Positions 34,610-42,659 of a DNA stretch of 64,000 bases are shown here, piece by piece. Location of the stretch: the NCBI RefSeq assembly GCF_019599505.1, contig NZ_RKLT01000004.1, positions 186,001 through 250,000 of the forward strand, in the 5' to 3' direction. Each line of letters opens with the position of its first letter. Within the stretch, counting starts at the first letter, position 1. Made by a program: the position numbers and the translations under genes. Origin of the DNA: Haloarcula nitratireducens (GTDB lineage Archaea > Halobacteriota > Halobacteria > Halobacteriales > Haloarculaceae). The notes under the pieces were generated by a model that had not been told where the DNA came from, ran no database searches, and saw nothing but the letters and a program-made list of their open reading frames with translations.

Positions 34610-35875
34610 GTGAAGTTACAGATGGAGGTCAAGCGAACCATTCCGGTCAAACTCTCGGTTCTAGACGACCGGCAGGACGATCTCCATCAGACCATCGACC
34701 AATTCAACCACGCCTGCAACTACACCGTCCAACACGGTCGCAACGACGACGGCTACCTCATTCTGAACAAGTCAAAGATACACGACAAGGTGTACCACGA
34801 CCTGCGGGATGAGACAGATCTGCCCGCGAACCTCTGTGTCCGGGCGTACTCCAAAGCCATCGAAGCGATGAAAAGCACCGTCGCTGACTGGAAGAAGGGC
34901 AACAGCCGACCACTCCCTCGATTCAACGAACCATCCGCTGTGTACGATAAGCGGACGTTGACGATTAAGGACAGGTCGGCCACGCTCTCAACCATCAACG
35001 GGCGGGTCGCCGTTGACTACGTTCTTGGAGACTACCAGAAGTCCTACCTGGATGATAACGACTACGAAAAACGAATGGGAACGCTCCACTACCGCGAGGA
35101 CGAGGATGCGTTCTACCTCCACATCGTCATCGAGAAAGAGGTCGAAGAACGCGACGGTGACACGGTACTGGGCGTGGACTTGAACCTGAAGAACGTCGCC
35201 GTGACGAGTACGGGGTCGTTCTACGATGGTGGCGAACTGCTGTGGGGCCAGAACCACTACTTCCGCGTGCGTCGAAGCCTTCAGCACAAAGGCACTCGCT
35301 CCGCCAAGCAGGTACTCCGGCGACTGTCGGGGCGAGAAAACCGCTTCGTGCTGAATCGCCTGCACACGATTTCTCGACGTATCGTTGGGGAAGCCGACGC
35401 CCACGATTGTTCGTACATCGCCGTCGAACGCTTGACCCACATCCGCGAGCGAATGGACAACGGGAACGACCAAGTGAAGCGCCAGATGCACAACTGGGCG
35501 TTCCGCGAACTCCAAGAGATGCTCGCGTACAAGGCCAGCGAGTGTGGAATCCGTGTCGAGCAGATACCACCTGCGTTTACCTCGCAGACTTGCTCGAAGT
35601 GCGGGCATCAGTCCAGCACAAATCGTGACTCGGACGGGTGGTTCGAGTGTAACGATTGTGAGTACTCAGTTGACGGCGACTACAACGCGTCGAAGAACAT
35701 CGGCCTCAAGTTACTAACTTTACCAGAGGGCAAACGTCCCTCTGGGTTGGGCGACGGTCATCTCGCCCTCAAATCTGGGATGTTGAACGGGAACGGCGAT
35801 TACATCGCCTACGACGGTTCGTCGTCAGACCGGGAGTCCACGGACAAACCCACGACTTCAGTCGTGGGTCGATGA
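34610..35875 (+). CDS. tnpB: RNA-guided endonuclease TnpB (IS200/IS605 family)
   Basis: A 421-residue TnpB. The RuvC-like active site is complete: Asp190 (VLGVDLNLKN), Glu273 (IAVERLTHIRE) and Asp357 (VDGDYNASKN). The zinc ribbon has C328/C331 and C347/C350 (TCSKCG and CNDC). TnpB nucleases are guided by an RNA (reRNA/omegaRNA) transcribed from the element's right end and cut DNA at the donor site, promoting retention of the element. The right-end hairpin lies inside the last codons (TTSVVGR). GTG at 34610 or ATG at 34622 may be the start. Looks intact and probably active. Confidence 0.9.
   Translation: MKLQMEVKRTIPVKLSVLDDRQDDLHQTIDQFNHACNYTVQHGRNDDGYLILNKSKIHDKVYHDLRDETDLPANLCVRAYSKAIEAMKSTVADWKKGNSRPLPRFNEPSAVYDKRTLTIKDRSATLSTINGRVAVDYVLGDYQKSYLDDNDYEKRMGTLHYREDEDAFYLHIVIEKEVEERDGDTVLGVDLNLKNVAVTSTGSFYDGGELLWGQNHYFRVRRSLQHKGTRSAKQVLRRLSGRENRFVLNRLHTISRRIVGEADAHDCSYIAVERLTHIRERMDNGNDQVKRQMHNWAFRELQEMLAYKASECGIRVEQIPPAFTSQTCSKCGHQSSTNRDSDGWFECNDCEYSVDGDYNASKNIGLKLLTLPEGKRPSGLGDGHLALKSGMLNGNGDYIAYDGSSSDRESTDKPTTSVVGR
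35849..35868 (+). repeat. Right-end hairpin of the TnpB element
   Basis: CCCACGAC-TTCA-GTCGTGGG is a perfect 8-bp stem with a 4-nt loop, overlapping the tnpB 3' codons. It would form the 3' scaffold of a guide RNA, with the guide taken from sequence just downstream. Confidence 0.65.
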
Positions 35876-36001
35876 CTGCTTTACCAGTCGCACACGAACC
35901 GACCGTCGCTAGCGGGGTTTCCGACGCTGCACGATGCTCTCGACGGCGTCCCAGTCGCCAGCTCGCATCGCGTTTAAGTCGCGCCGCCGACAACATATCG
36001 T

Positions 36002-37195
36002 ATGCGTCGGTTCCGCATCGGGAGCGCCTTCGGCATCCCCATTCAGCTCGATCTGACCTTCCTATTAGTCTTACCGCTGTTCGCGTGGATCATCGGCTCG
36101 GAGATGGGGAACACGATCGAGCTGCTGAACGACACGCTCGGAGCGGGGCTCGACCCCGCCGTGCTGATCGACGGGAACCTCGTATGGGTGCTCGGCGTCC
36201 TCGCCGCCGTCGGCCTCTTTACCGGCGTCATCTTGCACGAACTCGGTCACTCGCTGGTGGCGCTTCGGTACGGCTATCCCATCGACTCGATCACGCTGTG
36301 GCTCTTCGGCGGCATCGCGCAGTTGACGGAGATGCCCGAAGACTGGAAGCAGGAACTGGCCATCGCCGTCGCCGGCCCCGCCGTCAGCGTCGTTCTCGGC
36401 GTGCTCTCCTACGTCGCGTTCGCCGTGCTCCCCGGCGCGCAATCGGCGGTTATCGAGGGCGCGCGCTTCGTCTTCGCCTACCTGGCGCTGATGAACGTCG
36501 CGCTGGCGGTGTTCAACATGCTCCCGGGGTTCCCGATGGACGGCGGGCGCGTCCTGCGAGCGCTGCTCGCTCGCACTCGCTCGTACGCCCGCGCGACCCA
36601 GATCGCCGCCGAGGTCGGGAAGGCGTTCGCCGTCATGCTCGGCCTGTTCGGCCTGTTCGTCGCCAACAACCTCCTGCTGGCCGGGCTCGCCTTCTTCATC
36701 TACATCGGTGCGCAGGGGGAATCCCGGCAGACGACGATGCGGGCCGCCTTCGAGGGCGTCACCGTCAGGGACGTGATGACGCCCGCCGACCACGTCACCG
36801 CGGTCACGCCGAAACAGTCCGTCACCGAGCTCATTCGGACGATGTTCGAGGAGCGTCACACCGGCTATCCCGTCGAGAAGGACGGCGAGATCGTCGGTCT
36901 CGTGACCTTAGAGGACGCCCGCGCGGTCCGGGAGGTCGAGCGCGACGCCTACACCGTCGGCGACGTGATGACGACCGACCTGGTCACGATCGGTCCCGAG
37001 ACGGACGTGATGGACGCGCTGAGCGAACTCCAGAGCAACTCCGTCGGCCGCCTCATCGTCACCGACGAGGACGGCGAGTTCCTCGGCCTGCTCACTCGCA
37101 CGGACATCATGACCGCCCTCTCCATCATCAAATCCAGCGACGCGTACGGGGTCGCAGACGACGCCGACTCACAGACGCTTCGGACGGAGCCCTAG
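36002..37195 (+). CDS. Site-2 protease-like M50 metalloprotease with CBS pair
   Basis: A 397-residue intramembrane metalloprotease. HELGH at 79-83 supplies the zinc ligands and catalytic Glu; FNMLPGFPMDGG at 171-182 gives the third ligand Asp180. Six or so transmembrane helices cover residues 10-230. Two CBS domains follow (VRDVMTPADHVTAVTPKQSV and VGDVMTTDLVTIGPETDVMD), which usually bind adenosine nucleotides and control the protease. Such proteins cut membrane-bound regulators. A TATA-like TTTAAG (35973-35978) lies 24-29 bp upstream of the ATG. Confidence 0.9.
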   Translation: MRRFRIGSAFGIPIQLDLTFLLVLPLFAWIIGSEMGNTIELLNDTLGAGLDPAVLIDGNLVWVLGVLAAVGLFTGVILHELGHSLVALRYGYPIDSITLWLFGGIAQLTEMPEDWKQELAIAVAGPAVSVVLGVLSYVAFAVLPGAQSAVIEGARFVFAYLALMNVALAVFNMLPGFPMDGGRVLRALLARTRSYARATQIAAEVGKAFAVMLGLFGLFVANNLLLAGLAFFIYIGAQGESRQTTMRAAFEGVTVRDVMTPADHVTAVTPKQSVTELIRTMFEERHTGYPVEKDGEIVGLVTLEDARAVREVERDAYTVGDVMTTDLVTIGPETDVMDALSELQSNSVGRLIVTDEDGEFLGLLTRTDIMTALSIIKSSDAYGVADDADSQTLRTEP

Positions 37196-37268
37196 GGACC
37201 GGCCGAGACATCGGGATACGGACGGCGGGTACTAAGAGCGCGTCGCAGCTATATCAATACGAACGACA

Positions 37269-38144
37269 ATGTTCGACCAGATCGTGGTTCCGACCGACGG
37301 GAGCGACGTTTCCGACGCCGCCGTCTCGGCGGCGATTACGCTCGCCGACCGCTTCGACGCGCACCTGCACGCCATCCACGTCATGGAGATGGGCGAACTC
37401 CCGCCGGGGGTCGAAGACGACGACGCGGACCAGTTCGCGTCGGTCGGCTCGGAGGCGACCACGGCGGCCGCCGAGCGGGCGGCCGAGGCCGGCGTCGAGG
37501 CGACCACGTCGGTCATCGTCGGCGGTGTCCCGATACATCGGGGCATCCTCGACTACGCGGACGACCACGACGCCGACTGCATCGTGATGGGGACGTACGG
37601 ACGGACCGGACTGGACCGGTTCGTCCTCGGGAGCGTCGCCGAGCGGACGCTCCGTGAGTCGCCAGTCCCGGTGTTGACCGTCCACGAGGAATCCACCGTC
37701 GAGATGCCCTTCGAGCGAATCCTGGTCCCGACCGACGGGAGCGACGGCGCGCTCGTCGCCAGCGACCGTGCCATCGACCTCGCGTCAGCGACCGGCGCGA
37801 CACTCCACGTGGTTCACGTCGTCGACCCGTACCTGCTCGACACCCAGGTCGACCCCAGTCAACTGCTCGAAACGCTCGAAGACGTCGGCGAACAAGCGGT
37901 CGAAGCGGTCGAGACCCGCGCCTCCGAGGCGGGCGTCTCCGACGTCGAAACCGAACTCTTGACCGGCAACCCCCATCGCGCGATCGTCGACTACGCCGAC
38001 GAGAACGACGTCGACTGTATCGTAATGGGGACCCACGGCCGCACTGGCCTCGAGCGATACATCCTCGGGAGCGTCACCGAACGCGTCGTCCGCCTCGCGG
38101 ACGCCCCGGTGCTCTCGGTGAAGCAGTCGCCGCCGGCGGAGTGA
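37269..38144 (+). CDS. Tandem UspA universal stress protein
   Basis: A 291-residue cytoplasmic protein made of two UspA domains (starting MFDQIVVPTDGSDVSDAAVS and FERILVPTDGSDGALVASDR). Each ends with the ATP-binding signature (MGTYGRTGLDRFVLGSVAER and MGTHGRTGLERYILGSVTER), so both halves should bind ATP. Universal stress proteins modulate metabolism or ion transport under stress; the partner is unknown. It follows the M50 protease by 73 bp on the same strand and may be co-transcribed. Confidence 0.9.
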   Translation: MFDQIVVPTDGSDVSDAAVSAAITLADRFDAHLHAIHVMEMGELPPGVEDDDADQFASVGSEATTAAAERAAEAGVEATTSVIVGGVPIHRGILDYADDHDADCIVMGTYGRTGLDRFVLGSVAERTLRESPVPVLTVHEESTVEMPFERILVPTDGSDGALVASDRAIDLASATGATLHVVHVVDPYLLDTQVDPSQLLETLEDVGEQAVEAVETRASEAGVSDVETELLTGNPHRAIVDYADENDVDCIVMGTHGRTGLERYILGSVTERVVRLADAPVLSVKQSPPAE

Positions 38145-38545
38145 ACTCCCCGCCGCGGTCGAGCGACGGCGCACCGAGCAGTAGTTCGCCGACCGAGAAG
38201 TGCCGAAGCATATAAAATCCGATTATTTTAAACGAGAATATATTACCGCTACAATAGTTAGACTTTCGTACTTATATTTTTGACAGACAATATATTTGAG
38301 AGGTTGCCGAGAGGTAAGCGAGTGCGCTAACTCGGAACTTATTCGATCATCCGATTTCGCTATTTTCCCGGCTCTCGGGCCGTATATGCCGATTATGAAA
38401 TAGCCGAAACCGAAACAGTTGCACGCGAACGCTGAAAACTGACGTGAATAATATCGACTTTATATGACGATTCGAGTTCATGGTTTCGGCACACGAATCA
38501 GCCATGTCCATCGCACGCCCACCGCTTTCGAGTATAGATTCTGAT
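38145..38545. other. AT-rich intergenic island with tRNA-like fragment
   Basis: From about 38200 to 38480 base composition drops sharply (runs such as CATATAAAATCC and ATATTTTTGACAG). No convincing gene is present. Positions 38299-38338 (GGTTGCCGAGAGGTAAGCG, then a CGAGT/ACTCG stem with GCGCTA loop) resemble the D arm and anticodon arm of a type II tRNA such as tRNA-Ser, but no T arm or acceptor closes it. Confidence 0.5.
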
Positions 38546-38761
38546 ATGAGCACCCTCCGGACTGTTGGTGCCGTTACTGTTGACGCGTGTGCGACGCTGG
38601 TCCGAGGGGTCGCCTTCTGGGCGACTATCCCCCTTCCCGTCCTCATCGCGAGCACGCTCGTTACGGGGTTCGTCGCGTCCTCGCCGCGCTCGGTCGTCGC
38701 GCTCGTCGCGTTGAACGTCGTCTGTGCCGTCGTCGGTCGGAACCACTCGCCCGCCCTCTGA
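38546..38761 (+). CDS. Small two-helix membrane protein
   Basis: A 71-residue frame with two hydrophobic segments (FWATIPLPVLIASTLVTGFV and SVVALVALNVVCAVVG) separated by a short basic loop. Codon use has the usual high third-position GC. No family recognised. An in-frame ATG further upstream (38480) would add 22 residues but lies in the AT-rich island, so 38546 is preferred. It is probably real but may be a relic. Confidence 0.45.
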   Translation: MSTLRTVGAVTVDACATLVRGVAFWATIPLPVLIASTLVTGFVASSPRSVVALVALNVVCAVVGRNHSPAL

Positions 38762-38833
38762 GTCGGTCTCCGGTCGCCCGATCCGGTGCGTTTCCCGCTA
38801 CTGGACGACTACGAATCGACTCGAAAACCGCCG

Positions 38834-39262
38834 TTATTCCCGCTCCGAGAGCAGCTCCCGCTCCCTGTCTTCGAGATCTTCGAGCGTATCGGTTTCCAGC
38901 AGGTTCTCCAGCTTTCGCTCGAACTGCTCGTCGGTCAGTTCGCCGCGAGCGTACCGCTCCCGAAGCGTCGAAAGCGCGTCATCGGTCTCGGTGTCGCGTT
39001 CGGGCGTCGTGTCCGCTGACTCACCCCACCGATCGTCCCACCACTCCTCCATCTCGTTGCGGTCGCCGAAGAGGAGGGCGGTGAGCGGGACGAGCACGAC
39101 GTACCCGAACAGCATGAATCCCAACCACCAGTCCTGTCCGGTGAAGAGGGCGGCCAGCCAGATCCCGGTGACGAGCGTCGAGACTATCTCGGTCGCGTTC
39201 TCAGACGCCCGGTGAAGCGGTCCAGCGGTAGTCAATAGCGGAAACGAGCACGGCTGATACAA
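38834..39262 (-). CDS. SHOCT-domain membrane protein, possibly altered N-terminus
   Basis: A frame of 142 residues. Two transmembrane helices (VSTLVTGIWLAALF, WWLGFMLFGYVVLVPLTALL) are followed by a charged linker and a C-terminal SHOCT motif (LRERYARGELTDEQFERKLE). SHOCT domains mediate oligomerisation of small membrane proteins. The only start that includes the whole first helix is an unusual TTG at 39262, and the first 20 residues do not resemble related proteins, so the 5' end may have been changed by an insertion in the region 39230-39290. A GTG inside the first helix is the alternative. Confidence 0.6.
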   Translation of the reverse strand: MYQPCSFPLLTTAGPLHRASENATEIVSTLVTGIWLAALFTGQDWWLGFMLFGYVVLVPLTALLFGDRNEMEEWWDDRWGESADTTPERDTETDDALSTLRERYARGELTDEQFERKLENLLETDTLEDLEDRERELLSERE

Positions 39263-39988
39263 TAAAATGCAGTGTCTCCATGGAGATTAAGTAGCGTACA
39301 GAGGCGTCGAGAACGGAACTTAGACGGACTCGTCTACCCGGTAGCGAACCCCTATCGCGTGAGTCCCTCTGAACCCTCGATCCTTCTGGACGGTCGAAGA
39401 AGAGAGCTCCTCGATGTCGAAGCGTTGCTCCAACCTTGGGGTGATCCACCGCTAGTAGTGGGTGGATGATAGCGAAACGTGATTGAGACCGGCGAAACGA
39501 GCCGTGACTGGGAGACGGGAAGCCACACCCGTCGAACGGCCGCTCACGCGCGGCTTCTCAGAGACTCCGTCACTCGACCGAGAGTTATCCCAGGTAACAG
39601 AGATGTCCCAAGGTTAGGCAGACCGGTAGACGGTGCTAACCTTGGACGCCTGTTCGAGACGAACTGTCTCGAATCTGCCTATTCGTCGATAGAGGTATGC
39701 TCTGGAGAGATATCCACTATCACCGATTTACCGCCGTTTGAGCCACTCTACTCAGAGTATACAGGAACAGCGGAATCTGAGCGACTTGCGTATCTCTCTA
39801 AGAATCAAGCAGTCTAAGCGTGATCGTGTCGATATCTTCCTCTCTAGCGGGGCAAATCTCCAATTGGACTGGCACGTCATCAACTCCGAGAGAAGGTGTG
39901 ATTGAACGAGACGCGCGACCAACCTGTTCTCTAGCGAGCGTAGCCGATGGCGACGAAAACGGCGCGTGGCGAGGTACCGTTCCACTCC
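39263..39988. other. Gene-poor stretch rich in inverted repeats
   Basis: No frame here looks like a real protein. The stretch contains a 12-bp palindrome TCTCCATGGAGA (39275-39286) and several perfect hairpins described under the candidate RNA at 39444-39673. Base composition is lower in GC than the flanks. It may be a decayed mobile element or hold a non-coding RNA gene. Confidence 0.5.
39444..39673 (+). ncRNA. Candidate structured RNA (unconfirmed)
   Basis: Successive perfect stems: ATCCACC/GGTGGAT (39444-39450 with 39461-39467); CGGC/GCCG (39490-39493, 39501-39504); an enclosing GTGAC/GTCAC (39504-39508, 39569-39573) around ACGGG/CCCGT (39515-39519, 39528-39532) and GCCGC/GCGGC (39539-39543, 39550-39554), forming a three-way junction; CCAAGGTTAG/CTAACCTTGG (39608-39617, 39636-39645); TTCGAGAC/GTCTCGAA (39653-39660, 39666-39673). 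No known RNA class was recognised. The strand is uncertain. Confidence 0.3.
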
Positions 39989-40387
39989 TCAGTCGCCGTC
40001 GGTATACCAGTACGCCCACAGTATCAAGACGCCCTGTAGCGGCAACCGTGCCCAGCGGACGAGTGTGGAGGGGGCGCCCCCACCGGGCATTCCCGCAACG
40101 ACGACGCCGCTGATCGCCATGTAGACGTTCGCGGGGAAAATCGCGACGAGTAACGCTATCGTCGCCCACGCTGCGTACCGTCGAGTCCGTGGAATCAGGA
40201 CTCCAATTCCGACGACGATTTCGGCGAGCCCGGACAGATAGACCAGCGCGAGCGGTGCGGGGAACACCGGTGGCATGATCTGGACGTACAACTCCGGGAC
40301 GACGAAGTGCAGTATCCCAGCAACGACGTACAGCGGCCCCATCACGTACAGGAGCGGGCGTTTGAGCCGGGCCAGACTAACACGCAT
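39989..40387 (-). CDS. DoxX-family membrane protein
   Basis: A 132-residue protein with four transmembrane helices, the typical DoxX/DoxD-like size. LYVVAGILHFVVPELYVQIM, YLSGLAEIVVGIGVLIPRTR and YAAWATIALLVAIFPANVYM match the family pattern (helix 1 with His, helix 2 with the G-L-x-E motif). DoxX proteins are linked to quinol or thiosulfate metabolism and redox stress; the role here is unknown. Start MRVSLARLKRP at 40387. It stands alone between the hairpin-rich stretch and the HNH gene. Confidence 0.8.
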   Translation of the reverse strand: MRVSLARLKRPLLYVMGPLYVVAGILHFVVPELYVQIMPPVFPAPLALVYLSGLAEIVVGIGVLIPRTRRYAAWATIALLVAIFPANVYMAISGVVVAGMPGGGAPSTLVRWARLPLQGVLILWAYWYTDGD

Positions 40388-40664
40388 CTGCTCTTTCCTA
40401 CACCGACGGCAGTGAAGCAGTTTGGGATGCGTGACAACTGCACCGGAGCGCTCGACAAGAGAGTGACAGAAATTCCACCCGAAATGCCCATAGAATCGGT
40501 CTACAGATTCGGAACGTGGCGATTTTTCAGTGCGCCCGCGACGGGTGCGGGCGCACGTAGTGCCCGTCTTCGAATATGGCACGAATACGACCACGACGAA
40601 TAGCGGCTGTACGGCCTAAGGAACAGGTGTGTGGACGGTTTACACCCGAAACGAGGGGGTCGTG

Positions 40665-41456
40665 ATGGGCGGCCATTCCTGCCCGGAATGTGGGCGTGCG
40701 TTTAAATCGAAACGGGGGGTGAAGATTCACCATGTGCACAGCCACGGAGTCTCGCTTGTGACGGCAGAATGCGAAAACTGCGGGGAGCAGTTCGAAAAAA
40801 GAAGCCAGCGAAAATACTGTTCAGACGACTGTCGGCGTGCAGATAGTTCTCGAGGAGCAAAATCTCAAGCAGAATGTGCTAGTTGTGGTGAGATCTTCGA
40901 GTACTACCCATCCAGACGCAGTGGGAAGTACTGCTCTCCATGCTACGCAGACGATAACAAAGAGACTGTTACGCGATTAACAGAAACAGCTAATCCTCGA
41001 TGGAACGGCGGAAAGCGAATCTGCCAGTGTGCAGTCTGCGGAGAGCGAGTTGAACGGTATCCGAGCCAGATAGGCGAAACGGTTCTTTGCAGCAAAGCCT
41101 GTCACAGTTCATGGCTGTCAGAGACGTTCACAGGTGAAGGACATCCAAACTGGGAGGGTGGTGGAAACGGGGACTACGGCCGAGGATGGAGAACAGTTCG
41201 TCAGCGAGCACTTGAACGAGACGGGTATCAATGCGTCGTCTGTGGGCGAACAAGCGAAGAGATGGGGAGAAATCCAGACGTACACCATATCACCCCTGTG
41301 AAGTGGTTTATCGGCTCAGACAACCACACGCGAGAGGATGCGCACTATCTGGAAAACGTGGTTTCACTGTGCATCAGTTGCCACCGAAAAGCTGAATTTG
41401 GCAAGATAGAATCGGATTTTCTCAAATCACAGATTACCGACGAAGAGTCCAATTAG
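40665..41456 (+). CDS. HNH endonuclease with tandem zinc fingers
   Basis: A 263-residue protein. Four zinc-finger-like modules occupy the first 165 residues (CPECGRAFKSKRGVKIHHVH, CENCGEQFEKRSQRKYCSDD, CASCGEIFEYYPSRRSGKYC, CAVCGERVERYPSQIGETVL). The catalytic HNH domain is at the C-terminus: CVVCG, DVHHITPVKWF, then NVVSLCISCHRKAE. Such nucleases cut DNA and are typical of mobile elements and haloviruses. Codons are much more AT-rich than in the neighbours, a sign of transfer. The ATG at 40665 is preceded by GAGGGGGT; a GTG 12 codons upstream is possible. tRNA-His lies 52 bp downstream. Confidence 0.85.
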   Translation: MGGHSCPECGRAFKSKRGVKIHHVHSHGVSLVTAECENCGEQFEKRSQRKYCSDDCRRADSSRGAKSQAECASCGEIFEYYPSRRSGKYCSPCYADDNKETVTRLTETANPRWNGGKRICQCAVCGERVERYPSQIGETVLCSKACHSSWLSETFTGEGHPNWEGGGNGDYGRGWRTVRQRALERDGYQCVVCGRTSEEMGRNPDVHHITPVKWFIGSDNHTREDAHYLENVVSLCISCHRKAEFGKIESDFLKSQITDEESN

Positions 41457-41508
41457 GGATTCTTGAACTCATCCATGAATTCATTTCTCACTAATTATGT
41501 TGTAAAAA

Positions 41509-41580
41509 GTCCGGGCGCGGGAATCGAACCCGCCTCTTAGCCACCACAAGGCTAAAGGATGCCACTACCCCAGCCCGGAC
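41509..41580 (-). tRNA. tRNA-His (anticodon GTG)
   Basis: Cloverleaf on the minus strand with acceptor TCCGGGC/GCCCGGA, anticodon loop TTGTGGT (GTG) on stem TTAGCC/GGCTAA, and T arm GCGGG-TTCGATT-CCCGC. An encoded G at position -1 (41580) faces C73 (41509), the identity pair of tRNA-His. Confidence 0.95.
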
Positions 41581-41762
41581 GCGCCTACTGAGGCGTTTTT
41601 AGCTACTTCGCTGGTACAGAAATACGTTACGAATCCTGGGTTCACAGCGGGGAGACAACGCGTCGCACACCGCTTCAGCAGTGAACCGTGTCGTTCGGTG
41701 GCGACGAATGTCGATACGGCGAGAACGAGAGACACGACGGCCCCGTCTCCGACAGGCCGACG

Positions 41763-42044
41763 CTACTTCCACGTGAAGTACGTCAACACGGAGATACCAA
41801 ACGTTTCGAGAACCTGGAGGACCATCATCACCTGGACGGCAACTGTCGGCAGCGCCGGCGCGTTGAAGTAGAAGTACAGCGCGACGAGGTTCTCGGCCAG
41901 TAGGAAGGTGGCGAACAGGATCGTGCCGAGCGTCATCGGGGCCTTGATCTCCCGGTAGGTCCGCACCCAGATGCCGATCAGTCCCGCCAGCAACAGCACG
42001 TTGATCGCCGCAGCGACGCGGGCTGCGTCCAGTACGAGGCTCAT
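41763..42044 (-). CDS. Small three-helix membrane protein next to wHTH regulator
   Basis: A 93-residue protein beginning MSLVLDAARVAAAINVLLLA, with three hydrophobic helices (also LGTILFATFLLAENLVALYF and QVMMVLQVLETFGISVLTYF). No enzymatic motif. In haloarchaea such proteins commonly follow an ArsR-like winged helix gene, as here (64 bp downstream of it), suggesting a regulator plus membrane partner unit. Function unknown. Confidence 0.65.
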   Translation of the reverse strand: MSLVLDAARVAAAINVLLLAGLIGIWVRTYREIKAPMTLGTILFATFLLAENLVALYFYFNAPALPTVAVQVMMVLQVLETFGISVLTYFTWK

Positions 42045-42107
42045 CGTGCGTTCTCCCGTCTCCTGCCCGCCGACTGTCGCCACCGGCGGCGTCTCGTGAA
42101 TCTCATG

Positions 42108-42386
42108 TCAGTCGTCCACCTGTGTGAGTATCTCTTCGACCGTCTCCCAGTGGTTCCGCGTCCGCTCGCTCGGGAGATACACGGTTCCGTAGTCCGCCTC
42201 GCTGCTCGTGATGACGCCGTTCTCTTCGAGCACGTCGAGGTGGTAGCGGGCCGTGTTGTACGCCAGGTCGAGGTCATCGGCTAGCTTGTTGGCGTTTCTG
42301 GGCCGTTCGTCCAAGGCACGCAAGACGCGGGCGCGGTTCGGTCCCCCACGTGTACCGGCGAGAGTCTGCCAGAGGACCGTGTCCAT
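42108..42386 (-). CDS. ArsR-like winged helix regulator
   Basis: A 92-residue DNA-binding protein. GGPNRARVLRALDERPRNAN and KLADDLDLAYNTARYHLDVL form the winged helix-turn-helix (recognition helix NTARYHLDVLEENG), followed by the wing ITSSEADYGTVYLPSERTRN. There is no metal-binding Cys. It probably controls its own promoter and the membrane protein downstream. Whether it binds the palindrome at 42606-42624, upstream of the divergent lipoprotein, is open. Confidence 0.85.
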   Translation of the reverse strand: MDTVLWQTLAGTRGGPNRARVLRALDERPRNANKLADDLDLAYNTARYHLDVLEENGVITSSEADYGTVYLPSERTRNHWETVEEILTQVDD

Positions 42387-42605
42387 GCCTCTGTATAGTC
42401 ACTCCCAGCGGGCAAGAACCCACCGACGGGTCGGGCGGGTCGGCGTCCGACTCGCAGGTCCCGGCCGACCCCGCCAGCCGGGTTGGAGACGGAGTTGTTC
42501 ATGTTTCATACCTCCGAGAATACAGGGTAAAACCCTTTCGGGGGATTCGATCGAACTTCCCCGTAAACCGTCTTTAGAGACATTTTGGCGTGATTTGGGT
42601 GAGAG

Positions 42606-42624
42606 TTTCGAGAGACTCTCGAAA
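42606..42624 (+). promoter_or_regulatory. Perfect 19-bp palindromic operator candidate
   Basis: TTTCGAGAG-A-CTCTCGAAA is a perfect inverted repeat 36-54 bp before the lipoprotein ATG and directly before a TATA-like TTGTTATC (about 42625-42632), so a bound protein would cover the BRE. A second 10-bp palindrome, TTCGATCGAA, lies at 42546-42555. Confidence 0.5.
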
Positions 42625-42659
42625 GTTGTTATCTATCCGTCATTCGCAGTCAGGAGTGG

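Larger units (their letters stand above)
34498..35868 (+). mobile_element. Solo-tnpB insertion element (IS1341-type, IS200/IS605 family)
   Basis: A single tnpB flanked by matching subterminal hairpins (34498-34517 and 35849-35868); both stems carry the same CCC...GGG outer bases. No Y1 transposase (tnpA) is present, so movement would depend on a tnpA elsewhere. Base composition is less GC-rich than the neighbours. The exact cleavage sites were not determined; the limits given are those of the hairpins. Confidence 0.75.

Noticed and set aside
38347..38655. A 102-residue minus-strand frame across the AT-rich island
   Set aside because: Overlaps the better small membrane protein on the other strand and has no motif.
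39444..39673. RNase P RNA or SRP RNA
   Set aside because: None of the conserved core motifs of either RNA was found; only the generic hairpins remain.
39479..39817. A 112-residue plus-strand frame in the hairpin-rich stretch
   Set aside because: Composition and codon use do not look like a protein, it contains several inverted repeats, and no family motif is visible.
39752..39985. A 77-residue minus-strand frame
   Set aside because: Basic, low-complexity product without motif or promoter; most likely chance.
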